Source: Desulfobacula toluolica Tol2 | GTDB taxonomy: Bacteria; Desulfobacterota; Desulfobacteria; Desulfobacterales; Desulfobacteraceae | Direction of reading: 5' to 3' | Assembly: GCF_000307105.1 (NCBI RefSeq) | Contig: NC_018645.1 | Coordinates: forward strand, 3,792,001 to 3,856,000 | Length of the DNA stretch: 64,000 nucleotides | In this document: positions 16,957 through 25,819 of the stretch, piece after piece | Numbering within the stretch: the stretch's first letter is position 1 | Layout: every line of letters begins with the position of its first letter | Notes under the pieces: generated by a model | What the model was told of the DNA's origin: nothing | What the model saw: only the letters and a program-made list of their open reading frames with translations | Databases searched by the model: none | Translations under genes and position numbers: made by a program

Positions 16957-18738
16957 ATGGAAAAAAGAAAAAAGAAATTAATCTGGCATATTTTCCCTTC
17001 GTTTCTTTTGATAATTTTTCTTTCGCTTTCAGCGATCACATCATACTCAACCAGTTATTTTAAAAAGTTTTTTCTGAAGAACTCGGAAAAAGAGTTGACC
17101 ATCAGGACAACATTATTGCAAAAAAAATTTTCAGATATGCTGAAAAATGGTCCTGATAATTATCATCAGATTGATATGCATTGCAAAGATATAGAAGAAA
17201 AAACAGATACCAGGGTAACGGTTTTGCTGCCGTCAGGTGTTGTGATAGGGGATTCTTCAGGTGATATTGCAACCATGGAAAACCATATGAAACGGCCGGA
17301 AATAATGGAGGCGATGAAACGGAAAAAAGGTATCTGTGTGCGATACAGTGCAACTCTGGATAAGAATATGATGTATATTGCTTTGCCTGTTCTGCAGGAC
17401 AAAGAGGTTGCCGCTGTTGTTAGAACAGCCGTATCCATCTCCGGCATAGACACACAGATCAAATCAATCCGGAATAATATTCTGATTGCGCTGCTGGTTA
17501 CCATTATTATTGCCGGATTGACAAGCCTTTATGTTGCAGGGAGAATCAGTCATCCTGTTGAAGAGATGACAAAAGGCACTGCCGAATTTGCCAAAGGGAA
17601 TCTTACGGCAAGAATTGCGGTTCCTGAATCAGAAGAATTGTCTGAGCTTGCCGTCACCATGAACCATATGGCACAAGCCCTGGATGATAAAATCACGGCA
17701 TTTGAAAATCGAAGCATGGAATTGGAGGCAGTCCACTCCAGTATGCAAGAAGGTGTTATTGCAATTGATAAAAATGAAAGAATCATAACAATCAATGATG
17801 CTGCAGCCAGGGTTTTCGGCTTTTCAGCATCAAAGTTAAAAGCCAGGTATATACTTGAAATAGCAAGGCATTTTGAACTTCAAAAATTTATTCAAAAAGC
17901 TTTGGCAACCCATAAGCCGGTTGAAGATGATATTGTTATTGCAGGGGATAAAGAACGAATTTTAAATATCCATTCAACAGCGCTTTATGAAACAGCAGGA
18001 CGGCGGATGGGAACCTTGATTATTTTTCATGATATCACCAGGATTCGGCGACTTGAAAGAATGCATATAGATTTTGCAGCCAATGTGTCCCATGAGCTGA
18101 AAACACCGCTTACAACCATAAAAGGCTTTGTTGAGACCCTTCAGCAAATGACGGTTAAAAATGAGCTGAAAGAGGGGGAAGCTTTTTTAAATATTATTGA
18201 AAAAAATGTAGACAGGATGATTGATCTGATCAATGATCTGCTGGCCCTGGCAAAACTTGAACGCCTTCAGGGAACCAAAATCCAGCTTGAAAAACACAAT
18301 ATCTCAGGCTTGATTCAGGGAGCTGTCAGCAATTGTGATTTCAGCATTGAGAAAAAAAATATTTCCGTGAGTATTGATTGCCCGGAGGATATTTCTGCCA
18401 TGGTTGATCCTGGTTTAATGGAACAGGCCATCATAAATATCGTGGACAATGCTGTTAAATACAGCCCTGAAGGAAAATCAATCCACATATCGGTCACAAG
18501 TCAGGGCCGGTTTGTGGATATAATGATCAAGGATAACGGCAATGGAATGAACAAGGAACACCTGTCCAAAATTTTTAACCGGTTTTACAGGGTGGACAGG
18601 GCCAGAAGCCGAAACGAAGGAGGTACAGGCCTGGGACTGGCCATTGTGAAGCATATTGTCCAGTATCACAACGGGAAAATTGATGTTACAAGTACAAAAG
18701 GCCGGGGCAGCTGTTTTACGCTCAGTATCCCTGCCTGA
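16957..18738 (+). CDS. phoR: Phosphate regulon sensor histidine kinase PhoR
   Basis: 593 residues. TM1 about 10-30, an extracytoplasmic domain of about 130 residues, TM2 about 170-193, HAMP, PAS (about 255-350), HisKA with the phospho-acceptor His379 in AANVSHELKTPLTTIKGFVETL (split across the helix) and a HATPase with NIVDNAVKYSP, IKDNGNGM and GGTGLGLAI. It autophosphorylates and phosphorylates PhoB under phosphate limitation. The large extracytoplasmic region exceeds that of E. coli PhoR, which has almost none, and matches the longer PhoR type of many other bacteria. Last gene of the Pho operon. Confidence 0.92.
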   Translation: MEKRKKKLIWHIFPSFLLIIFLSLSAITSYSTSYFKKFFLKNSEKELTIRTTLLQKKFSDMLKNGPDNYHQIDMHCKDIEEKTDTRVTVLLPSGVVIGDSSGDIATMENHMKRPEIMEAMKRKKGICVRYSATLDKNMMYIALPVLQDKEVAAVVRTAVSISGIDTQIKSIRNNILIALLVTIIIAGLTSLYVAGRISHPVEEMTKGTAEFAKGNLTARIAVPESEELSELAVTMNHMAQALDDKITAFENRSMELEAVHSSMQEGVIAIDKNERIITINDAAARVFGFSASKLKARYILEIARHFELQKFIQKALATHKPVEDDIVIAGDKERILNIHSTALYETAGRRMGTLIIFHDITRIRRLERMHIDFAANVSHELKTPLTTIKGFVETLQQMTVKNELKEGEAFLNIIEKNVDRMIDLINDLLALAKLERLQGTKIQLEKHNISGLIQGAVSNCDFSIEKKNISVSIDCPEDISAMVDPGLMEQAIINIVDNAVKYSPEGKSIHISVTSQGRFVDIMIKDNGNGMNKEHLSKIFNRFYRVDRARSRNEGGTGLGLAIVKHIVQYHNGKIDVTSTKGRGSCFTLSIPA

Positions 18739-18801
18739 TAATTTTTGACCCTGAAACCTTTAACGCATTGTTGGACAAAGCCATCCAGTATCATAGACAA
18801 A

Positions 18802-18818
18802 CCTGATATTTTATCAGG
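18802..18818. terminator. Bidirectional terminator-like hairpin between phoR and the activase gene
   Basis: CCTGATA, TTT, TATCAGG: a perfect 7-bp stem between two convergent genes, overlapping the last codon of the minus-strand activase. The T-tracts on either side are weak, so termination strength is uncertain. Confidence 0.45.
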
Positions 18819-19647
18819 CATTTATCTTCTGTTTGAAATAGTCTATCCAGGCTCTGTTTTCAGCCATGGAAACCGGTTTGTCACTCAAATTCTCATGAGG
18901 CTTACGGTTCAGCCGGATCATTTTTTCCCGCGAACCTGGATTATAATAAAGGAACTCACAATGCTTTACTCTGTATTTTAAAAAGAAATCAGCTATGGCG
19001 GCAAGATTTTCTTTGTTTGCCACAAAATGAGGAATCAGGGGAATCCTTGGCAGTACGGTGATATCTTGTTCAAGAAGCTGCCTGAAGTTTTCAAGTATAA
19101 GATGATTTGACTTCCCAAGCAGGCGCTTATGAATCTCGTTATCCATGATCTTAAAATCAAAACAGATCAAATCAATGTTCGGCAAAATTTTTAAAACAAA
19201 TTCATTAAAATCAAAATATCCGCAGGTTTGAACGGCAATATGAATCTGCTCTTTTTTTAGCAACAAGATTACCCGGGAGATATAATCTATAAACCCCAGG
19301 GATTCTCCCCCGGAAAATGTCACCCCTCCCCCTGATGTCTCATAATAGTGTTTGTCCTGCAACACAAGACTTGCCAGCCGTTCAGGAGAATAAGTTTTCC
19401 CGATATTCCGCCGTGCAAGTGCAAAACATTTTTTTCCCTTGGTACAGTTGCCGCAATGAATACAGTCTTCCGGAAAAAACATGGTCTCCATTTCATAATT
19501 CTGGGATTCGGGATTATGACACCAGGGACATGAAAGGGGGCAGCCTTTAAAAAAGACTGTTGTCCTCACGCCCGGACCGTCAACAAAAGATCCTCTGGCA
19601 ATATCGAAAATCAATGGCTCCGGTCCGGTTGTGATACACTTATGCAT
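18814..19647 (-). CDS. Glycyl-radical enzyme activating enzyme (radical SAM)
   Basis: 277 residues. The radical SAM cluster is C36-x3-C40-x2-C43 (CPLSCPWCHNPE), preceded by DGPGVRTTVFFKGC as in all activases of this family. It is followed by GGGVTFSGGES, the SAM-contacting motif. A ferredoxin-like insert carries only four cysteines (C62, C65, C68, C74), enough for one accessory cluster, whereas most activases outside the pyruvate formate-lyase type carry eight. It should install the glycyl radical on Gly790 of the enzyme encoded two genes upstream. It overlaps the SCP2-like gene by 8 nt, so the two are co-translated. The reductant is not encoded nearby. Confidence 0.92.
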   Translation of the reverse strand: MHKCITTGPEPLIFDIARGSFVDGPGVRTTVFFKGCPLSCPWCHNPESQNYEMETMFFPEDCIHCGNCTKGKKCFALARRNIGKTYSPERLASLVLQDKHYYETSGGGVTFSGGESLGFIDYISRVILLLKKEQIHIAVQTCGYFDFNEFVLKILPNIDLICFDFKIMDNEIHKRLLGKSNHLILENFRQLLEQDITVLPRIPLIPHFVANKENLAAIADFFLKYRVKHCEFLYYNPGSREKMIRLNRKPHENLSDKPVSMAENRAWIDYFKQKINA

Positions 19648-20173
19648 GATCTTTTAACAATTCTTTAAAATCATTGATTCCCAGCAGTTCAGGAATCAGC
19701 CACAGCAAATATATGAATTTGAAAAGATAATTCAGGTTTCCTGAAACGCTCAACTGGTTATTCAGCATCCCTGCAATCACATCGGTATTACCGGACAGCA
19801 GGAAATCAGCCATTGCCTTTCCGTCCTTGAACGTCACTGTAGTGGTCGGGTTTTCAACAAGGCTGTCCATAGCCTTCATCCCGTCTTGTTGAGCAAACAA
19901 CACATTGACCTTTTTGAATACGGCAGAAACATCTATTTTTTTGTCCCTGCTGCAGATGGCATATGAGGCGGTAAAATCCTTGATGTTTTTCCGGTAATCT
20001 TTGTTGACAACAAACAAAAGGCTCATGGCCTTGAGCAGCAGATAAAGCAGGTTGTCCAGGGCTCCTCCGGCAACTTCGTTTTCAATATCATTTTTAAGTG
20101 TTCTCAAGTTGTTTGCAATCAGTGTTTTTTGCATCCTTTCTGAAAGCCCCTCGAGCTGATCAAATAAATTCAT
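19640..20173 (-). CDS. SCP2-like (sterol carrier/lipid-binding) protein in a glycyl-radical operon
   Basis: 177 residues, no signal peptide. The C-terminal half fits the SCP2 lipid-binding fold by pattern: a strand TTTVTFKDG, then a helix AMADFLLSGNTDVIAGMLNNQ, then LSVSGNLNYLFKF, the order and hydrophobic spacing seen in SCP2 domains. The end (FIYLLWLIPELLG) is strongly hydrophobic. SCP2 proteins bind fatty acids, sterols or acyl-CoA. It sits between the glycyl-radical enzyme (1 nt away) and its activase (8 nt overlap), so a direct functional tie is very likely: a small subunit, a substrate carrier or a stabiliser. It does not resemble the known small subunits of benzylsuccinate synthase or hydroxyphenylacetate decarboxylase, which are short cysteine-rich proteins. 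Confidence 0.6.
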   Translation of the reverse strand: MNLFDQLEGLSERMQKTLIANNLRTLKNDIENEVAGGALDNLLYLLLKAMSLLFVVNKDYRKNIKDFTASYAICSRDKKIDVSAVFKKVNVLFAQQDGMKAMDSLVENPTTTVTFKDGKAMADFLLSGNTDVIAGMLNNQLSVSGNLNYLFKFIYLLWLIPELLGINDFKELLKDHA

Positions 20174-20174
20174 A

Positions 20175-22658
20175 TTAAGACTCCTTTTTGATTAATGGGA
20201 CAAATTCACCTGAAGAGAGTTTGTACTGGCTTCGCATAATCAATTCGTCTTTCATTGCCTCGTTCAAGGATTTAAAATAAGCAGAATATCCTGACACTCT
20301 GACCAGAAGATGGGGATGGCTGTCAGGATCGGCTCTGGCTTCTTCCAGAGTTTTATAATCCTGTATATTGAACTGAACCTGCTGTCCGCCTTTTTCCATA
20401 TAGGCTTGAACAACGCTTCCAAATCGATCTGCATTTTCAAGAGAACATTCCACGGGAGAAAATTTCATATTCAGGGCATAGGCTCCGGGTATATGCTTGC
20501 TGTTGAGGCCTGCAACGCAATTGAGTGCGGTTGTCAAACAAGTGTCTATCTGTGAAGCCGGTGTGATGCCGCTGGAAAAAGGTATGTTTGCTTTTCTTCC
20601 GCTGGGCAGGGCTCCTGTTACACTGCCGTATCCTGCATGGTTTGTCATTGTCCAGTAAGCAACCCTGTAATTGCCGCCCCTATAGTTTTGCTTTGTGTTG
20701 AACACTTCATATCCAAGATCAATTAATCTTCCGGAAATATCAACGGCAACAGGATGGTCTGTGCCGTACTTGGGCGCCTTGTTTTTCAGATATGCGCAAA
20801 GCAACTCATGCCCTTTGAAATTATTGTCAACCGCCTCAACCAGTTCGGCAAGGGACAGATTCATGCCGGTGTTGTTTTCATTGAAACACAGATCCTTTAT
20901 GGCACAAATGGAATCGCAGACATCAGGAAAACCAATATGAGTGACTCCTGAAGAATTATAGATCGCCCCACCCTGAATCAGATCTTTGCCCTTGTCCAAA
21001 GGTCCTTTGAATATGGCTGACAAAAGCGGAGTCGGAAGGAATTGCTGGTGTGTCTTTCCATAGGTGTTGTTCAATGAGATCGCATTTTCAGCCATAAGCT
21101 TTGTCTGTTCCGCATAGGCATCCCAGAAATCTTCAAAGGTATTGAACTCAGATGGATTACCGGTTGCCTTCCAGAGCGGTTTTTCTCCTGTAACCGTTGT
21201 TCGGCCGTTGTGAAGGGTCATGTATAAAATCGTATACATCATCATGAATATGGAGGAACTGGCGCTGTAATCCCTTCCGGCGCTTCCCAGCTCAACACAT
21301 CCTATGACGGCATAATCTCGGGCATGCTCAAGAGTCTCCCCCTGGTTGACAAGGGTCCTGATATTTTGAATATCATTGAAAAAAGCAGGAATGGCCTTGT
21401 TGGTAAGGATGACCCTGCTGACCTCATTTCTGTATTCAACGGGATTTTTTTCCGGATGAAACCTGGCATTTACATTGGGGTCCCGAATCGGCAAAAGCTC
21501 CGTGATTTTCAATAAAACATATGTCAGTTCATTGACCGCATTGTTCCCCTTTTTGTCCACTCCGCCAAGGGTGACAGCGGGAACCGCGCCCGCACCCCCG
21601 AAAAGTTTTTCTGCAGCTTCAGGCACAAGGTTAACATTATCGGCAATTTTAAACCACAAGGATCCTGAAATTTTCAGCGCCTCCTCAATACTAAGCACTC
21701 CGGATTCATAATCCCTGATAAAATAAGGATATAATATTTGATCAAGGCGTCCTGGATTGATGGCCATGTTCGAGTTTTCTGCAAACACACAGACCTGACA
21801 GATCCAAAGGGCATTTACAGCTTCATGATAGGTTTCTGCCGGTTTTGCCGGAACTCTTTTGCAAATTTCTGCAATACTTTGAAGGTTTTTTTTTCGTTCC
21901 GGGTCGGTTTCATTATCAGCTTTCCTGGCCGCCTCCCTGGAAATATTGGCTGCATAATCAAGTATGCCCTGCATCGCGATCCTGACAGACCTGTAAAAAA
22001 ACAATTTTTCCTTATCATTGCCTTGTTCCTCTTCTTTGTTTGCCGCCTCTTCCATTATGCGTTGAATCCCTTTTTCAAGTACCAACTCATAACAAGGAGT
22101 GGTATGTGAAATGGTCGCGGCCTTGGCAATGGTATAGATAATCATTTTTTCCAGCAGGCCCTGCCGAAAAGGATCCACTTTCCGGACTTCCTCGGACATT
22201 GATTTTTCCATCCAGTAGGGGAATACGTCAAAATTCAAAATATCGGCATCTTTTTTGTCAAGAAACTGTGGATTATCTTTTCTTTTACTGATAGTTCCCA
22301 GCTCAGGCCAGATACTCAAACCAAAAAACTCGGGATAAACCGGGGCTCCCAGAGCTTTTGCAGTGGTGGCCCCGCCGAGCATATTGTCGTCATGGAAACA
22401 TATTTCCCTGTTGGACAGATAACCGGCAACAGCCTCAGCTCTTCTGACCGGCATGGGCAGGTTCAGATGTTCGGTTTCCTTGAGATAGGCCGTCATATAC
22501 TTGGCTCTTTCAATATCGACGGCGGCAGTGGCGCTGCGGTGCAACTCCAGCAATGTATCCAGAAGGGGAAGTTTTGTTTTCAGATTTCCAGGGGTATACT
22601 CCTTGAGTTTATCTCTTACTTCATCTGTTTTTTTATACACGTCAAATTTCCTTTTCAT
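20175..22658 (-). CDS. Glycyl-radical enzyme, PFL-like family, substrate unknown
   Basis: 827 residues from the ATG at 22658. A TTG at 22724 would add 22 poorly conserved residues. The catalytic thiyl residue is Cys454 in VIGCVELGSA, with Glu456 two positions on, and the radical site is Gly790 in LLVRVSGYSAYF, followed by the usual ELIMRSQY tail. The Cys-x-Glu pair is the general acid/base arrangement of the eliminase and decarboxylase branch (diol and glycerol dehydratases, choline and sulfonate lyases, arylacetate decarboxylases). Pyruvate formate-lyase has adjacent cysteines, and fumarate-adding enzymes lack the Glu as I recall. The residues after Glu456 (LGSAGRDY) differ from the CVEP most of those enzymes share. 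It shares its operon with SCP2-like and DUF6765 proteins, so a lipid-derived substrate is possible. Confidence 0.9.
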   Translation of the reverse strand: MKRKFDVYKKTDEVRDKLKEYTPGNLKTKLPLLDTLLELHRSATAAVDIERAKYMTAYLKETEHLNLPMPVRRAEAVAGYLSNREICFHDDNMLGGATTAKALGAPVYPEFFGLSIWPELGTISKRKDNPQFLDKKDADILNFDVFPYWMEKSMSEEVRKVDPFRQGLLEKMIIYTIAKAATISHTTPCYELVLEKGIQRIMEEAANKEEEQGNDKEKLFFYRSVRIAMQGILDYAANISREAARKADNETDPERKKNLQSIAEICKRVPAKPAETYHEAVNALWICQVCVFAENSNMAINPGRLDQILYPYFIRDYESGVLSIEEALKISGSLWFKIADNVNLVPEAAEKLFGGAGAVPAVTLGGVDKKGNNAVNELTYVLLKITELLPIRDPNVNARFHPEKNPVEYRNEVSRVILTNKAIPAFFNDIQNIRTLVNQGETLEHARDYAVIGCVELGSAGRDYSASSSIFMMMYTILYMTLHNGRTTVTGEKPLWKATGNPSEFNTFEDFWDAYAEQTKLMAENAISLNNTYGKTHQQFLPTPLLSAIFKGPLDKGKDLIQGGAIYNSSGVTHIGFPDVCDSICAIKDLCFNENNTGMNLSLAELVEAVDNNFKGHELLCAYLKNKAPKYGTDHPVAVDISGRLIDLGYEVFNTKQNYRGGNYRVAYWTMTNHAGYGSVTGALPSGRKANIPFSSGITPASQIDTCLTTALNCVAGLNSKHIPGAYALNMKFSPVECSLENADRFGSVVQAYMEKGGQQVQFNIQDYKTLEEARADPDSHPHLLVRVSGYSAYFKSLNEAMKDELIMRSQYKLSSGEFVPLIKKES

Positions 22659-22712
22659 ATGAAAGAATTTCCAACTTCTTGAAATCAAAGATTTTTTACT
22701 ATTTATTGAAAG
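22656..22712 (+). repeat. Divergent copy of the intergenic element at the glycyl-radical gene start
   Basis: CATATGAAAGAATTTCC... through AAATCAAAGAT...TTTATTG aligns with 39138-39190 at roughly three bases in four, without gaps. In both places it lies directly upstream of a minus-strand gene, so the similarity may reflect a shared control region rather than a mobile repeat. Confidence 0.45.
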
Positions 22713-22739
22713 ATAACATATCAATTCAAACGTACCTTG

Positions 22740-23852
22740 TCAGGCCACACAGATTCCGTATTTTGGAAGGATATCCCTGATGATATCAATCCTGTGGATC
22801 TGTAGAGCATCATGAAACAGTTTCCAGTCACTCCGGAGGAATTCAGGGGAGAATGGAAACAACTCGTGTTTTGTCTCGGATTCCCTTTTCGTTTTCAGTG
22901 CCTTATATTTCCACGAATCCTTACCATTGTGTATATATGACAAGTTTTCCTCGCCTTTTTCAGCAAAACTAAAATCGCCGGCAGCAATGGATTTCAACCA
23001 TTTCATATGGCGGTCTTCGCCTTCTTCATCTTCAAAGGCCCTGAAATTTTCCTCGATTTTATTGAGGTCTTTGGCGGGTATCTCATCCCAATCTTCCAGA
23101 GTGTAATCCGGATCTTTCATCCGAAAGCAGACCATAGCCTGGTGCATTCTCTTTACGGCATCCATAAAAATTTTTGTATTATCCCGCACAATCTCTTTTC
23201 CAAAGCCATTTTTATACTGCCATTTCAGGTAGGGAAGGTCCGGAAAAGCCAGTACCGCGCCATGACCTAACGGAAATGCATCATTGATTATTTTGCTTGT
23301 CTCACGGTTAAAACAATGAGCAAAATAGTTGGCCACCTTATCCAAAAGAGTTGTATTATCATCATCTTTTTTCTTTAAGCCTTCAACCTCGTTTATTTGA
23401 TGATTAATACCGGCAAAACCCTGATGGGCAAAGGTGTCTGCCAGCACATGCATGGTAATGCCCAGCCTGTGCAGCCCGTATGGCAAGTCATGACAGTCGA
23501 TGCAGGATTTCATCATATCTTCTGCAACATAACTGTCCGGGTAACAGACCAGCTTGTTGACAAAACTGCCGTCCGGATTATCCCCTGCCCTTTTCCCGCC
23601 GTTTCCCGGTAAAAAATGAAACGGCACCCATGTAAAATGATTGGCCAGCTCCTCAAAATTTCGATAATCCAGCATTTTATGGGCTGAACTGATCCGACTG
23701 TACATGGCTTTATTTCGAAATTTTATGCTGCCTGAATTAACTGCGTCATCCACATATTGAGCAGAATGGCTGATTATATTGGCATCCTGCATTGAAAACT
23801 TTGCCAGCCGTGCCGTAACGTAGGTAACTGTGTGATGAAAATCAATTTGCAC
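22740..23852 (-). CDS. DUF6765-type protein, histidine-rich, possible metal hydrolase
   Basis: 370 residues, cytoplasmic by sequence. I recognise the DUF6765 family, which has no assigned function. Conserved-looking features: IDFHHTVTYVTARLAKF at the N-terminus, ISHSAQYVDDA, FTWVPFHFLPG, and GITMHVLADTFAHQGFAG. The scattered His and Asp, especially H-x3-D-x3-H in the last motif, recall the trinuclear zinc site of phospholipase C/S1-P1 nucleases. That is an inference from pattern only. RBS GGAGG precedes the ATG. It ends 82 nt before the glycyl-radical start on the same strand, so it is probably cotranscribed, and a lipid-acting role would fit the SCP2-like gene. Confidence 0.75.
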   Translation of the reverse strand: MQIDFHHTVTYVTARLAKFSMQDANIISHSAQYVDDAVNSGSIKFRNKAMYSRISSAHKMLDYRNFEELANHFTWVPFHFLPGNGGKRAGDNPDGSFVNKLVCYPDSYVAEDMMKSCIDCHDLPYGLHRLGITMHVLADTFAHQGFAGINHQINEVEGLKKKDDDNTTLLDKVANYFAHCFNRETSKIINDAFPLGHGAVLAFPDLPYLKWQYKNGFGKEIVRDNTKIFMDAVKRMHQAMVCFRMKDPDYTLEDWDEIPAKDLNKIEENFRAFEDEEGEDRHMKWLKSIAAGDFSFAEKGEENLSYIHNGKDSWKYKALKTKRESETKHELFPFSPEFLRSDWKLFHDALQIHRIDIIRDILPKYGICVA

Positions 23853-23957
23853 TGTAAACCTCCTTGCTTTTAAAATTTAAGTTTCCCGGACATCAAAAGC
23901 GATGATATACATAAAGATGTTCATAGCAATGCCCGGGAACCACAGTTGTTTTCCTGT

Positions 23958-24374
23958 TTACTCTGCTTCATTGCTTGAAAAGATATAAGCAAAAGGAATT
24001 GCAATGATATCCCCGATAATAAAGGTCAGATAGCTTAAGAAAAAGAACCATCCATAGCCTTGCAATTCCCCCCTAAATAGAATGGGCAAGATAACAAATA
24101 TTGACCAAAGTAATTTATAAGTCATCTGAAAAAACAGAACAGGTGAAAATTTAAGGGGGGTTTTCAGAACCAAGGCAAGTATGCAGCAAATACCTACAGA
24201 AAGATCAGCTCCACCCGTGATACCGAACATAACCGGTTCCTGTGGGGGCAGCTTAAATATGGAAATCATCATATCGGGCGCAAGTAGTATGCCCAATCCA
24301 AAGGCACTTGCTATTACTGCGGAATAAATATACATGGCTTTAAGCCAATTCCAGCGAACATTCTGCAACTTCAT
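23958..24374 (-). CDS. Four-helix inner-membrane protein of unknown function
   Basis: 138 residues from the second ATG (MKLQNVRWNW), which has AGGAGG 7 nt upstream; the first ATG at 24380 is only about 1 nt from it. About four transmembrane helices are visible (starting near AMYIYSAVIASAFGLG, DLSVGICCILALVL, LLWSIFVILPILF and GWFFFLSYLTFIIGDIIAI). No catalytic motif is seen, and I do not recognise the family. It is 105 nt upstream of the DUF6765 gene on the same strand and may be the first gene of the glycyl-radical operon. Confidence 0.75.
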   Translation of the reverse strand: MKLQNVRWNWLKAMYIYSAVIASAFGLGILLAPDMMISIFKLPPQEPVMFGITGGADLSVGICCILALVLKTPLKFSPVLFFQMTYKLLWSIFVILPILFRGELQGYGWFFFLSYLTFIIGDIIAIPFAYIFSSNEAE

Positions 24375-24380
24375 GATCAT

Positions 24381-24898
24381 TCCTCCTTGAGTTTAAATAA
24401 TTGTTATGATGCTCAAATTCATTTGTTTACAGATAGACGATATCTGCTTTATGCATAATATACTTAATTTTATCAAGTATATTGGTAACCGTATTGATAA
24501 GCAAAAATCTGATTGTATGAAGATCTAAAAAACAAAATTAACGATTTTAACAAGTCACAAATCGTGCAACTAAAAATAAAAGCAGGATTACTATAATTGC
24601 AAACTGTCAGCTGAAACCCAGCGTAATATAATCATAGTTCCGCTCTGTAAATTACTATTACAATCTGTTAAACAGTCTATAAACAAGTAATATTTTTTTG
24701 CCATTTATTTGTATAAAGGAAGGATGAAAAAAACAATAGGTAAAAACCCCTAGTTTTTTAAAAAGATGTGTAATACACGCATAAATAGGGATTATAATAT
24801 AAAAATTAATTTAATTTTTATATTATAATATCTTTTGCAGGTGTCTTAGTATTTCCCTGACACGAAATTGTACAAACCGGCCAAAAAAAGAATTGAGA
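24381..24898. other. 518-bp AT-rich gap with a 39-bp all-AT palindrome
   Basis: No gene is supported here. The notable item is 24791-24829: two 19-base arms (beginning ATTATAATATAAAAATT) around a single T, perfectly complementary and made only of A and T. It lies 70 bp beyond the stop of the minus-strand REC-GGDEF gene, and between that operon and the start of the next minus-strand operon. It could be a cruciform, a terminator of unusual composition or an operator. Confidence 0.6.
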
Positions 24899-25819
24899 TC
24901 ATATTTTTCCACGGCAGATTTTATTTCGTCCTGTTCTTTTAGCTTCATACAATGCCCTGTCAGCCGCTTCTACAATTAACTCCAAACCTATTTTCATATC
25001 GGGAAGAATACTTATAAGGCCGTAGCTTAAAGTTATATAGGGCGATACTTCAGAGGTTTTATGGGGTATTTTAAGTGTTGCTATGGCATCTCGTATTTTA
25101 ACAGATATGTCAAACGCCTCATTTTCATCGGCATAGGGCAAAACAGCTACAAATTCTTCTCCGCCATAACGGGCAACAAAATCTCCTGCTCTTTTTAAGG
25201 TACTCTGGAGCATAAGGGCGACCTGTCTTAAAGCGCTGTCACCTTTGCCATGTCCATAGGTATCGTTATATTTTTTAAAAAAGTCAATATCCATAAAAAG
25301 AAGGGATATGGATTGTGAAGAACGACAGGCACGAAGCACTTCATTTTCAAACACCTGATCAAATCTTCGTCTGTTGGGTATCTCGGTAAGAGCATCTATA
25401 AAGGCAAAGTCTTCTAACAGTTTTTGTTTTCTCTGATAGGCAAGGTGAAGATTGACCCGGGCCAAAACCATTGGAGGATGAAAAGGTTTGGTTATATAAT
25501 CCACGGCCCCTGCTTCAAACCCCTTGGTGGCATCCATCACCTCTGAGATCGCCGTAACAAATAAAACTGGAATATGGCGGGTTTCAGGATTGTTCTTAAG
25601 CGATGTACATAGCTGGTAACCGTCTATTTCAGGCATCATAATATCGGTAAGAATAATATCCGGCGGATTCTTGGATGTTGCAATTTTAAGAGCCCTTTCT
25701 CCCGATGTTGCCGGGACAACTCTGAACTCTTGTTCAAAAAGGCTGACCAAAAGTTCTACATTCTGCTTATTATCATCCACAATAAGAATTTTGGGCAAAG
25801 ATTTTCTGTTGTTGTGCAT
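24899..25819 (-). CDS. Response regulator with GGDEF domain (diguanylate cyclase)
   Basis: 306 residues: a receiver domain (about 10-125; IVDDNKQN, phospho-acceptor in IILTDIMMPEIDGYQ, ITKPFHP) and a GGDEF domain (about 140-305) with the intact active site RYGGEEF and upstream DIDFFKKYNDTYGHGKGD. It makes cyclic di-GMP when phosphorylated, like PleD/WspR-type proteins. Its ATG shares a base with the stop of the large hybrid kinase upstream, so the two are translationally coupled, and the kinase HPt domain is the likely phosphodonor. No RxxD inhibitory site was evident immediately before the signature. Confidence 0.92.
   Translation of the reverse strand: MHNNRKSLPKILIVDDNKQNVELLVSLFEQEFRVVPATSGERALKIATSKNPPDIILTDIMMPEIDGYQLCTSLKNNPETRHIPVLFVTAISEVMDATKGFEAGAVDYITKPFHPPMVLARVNLHLAYQRKQKLLEDFAFIDALTEIPNRRRFDQVFENEVLRACRSSQSISLLFMDIDFFKKYNDTYGHGKGDSALRQVALMLQSTLKRAGDFVARYGGEEFVAVLPYADENEAFDISVKIRDAIATLKIPHKTSEVSPYITLSYGLISILPDMKIGLELIVEAADRALYEAKRTGRNKICRGKI

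Noticed and set aside
20175-22658. Benzylsuccinate or alkylsuccinate synthase
   Set aside because: The Cys-x-Glu pair at 454-456 fits eliminases, no small cysteine-rich subunits are present, and there is no fumarate-addition gene neighbourhood.
20175-22658. Pyruvate formate-lyase itself
   Set aside because: The adjacent catalytic cysteine pair of PFL is absent and the activase carries an accessory cluster insert that PFL activase lacks.
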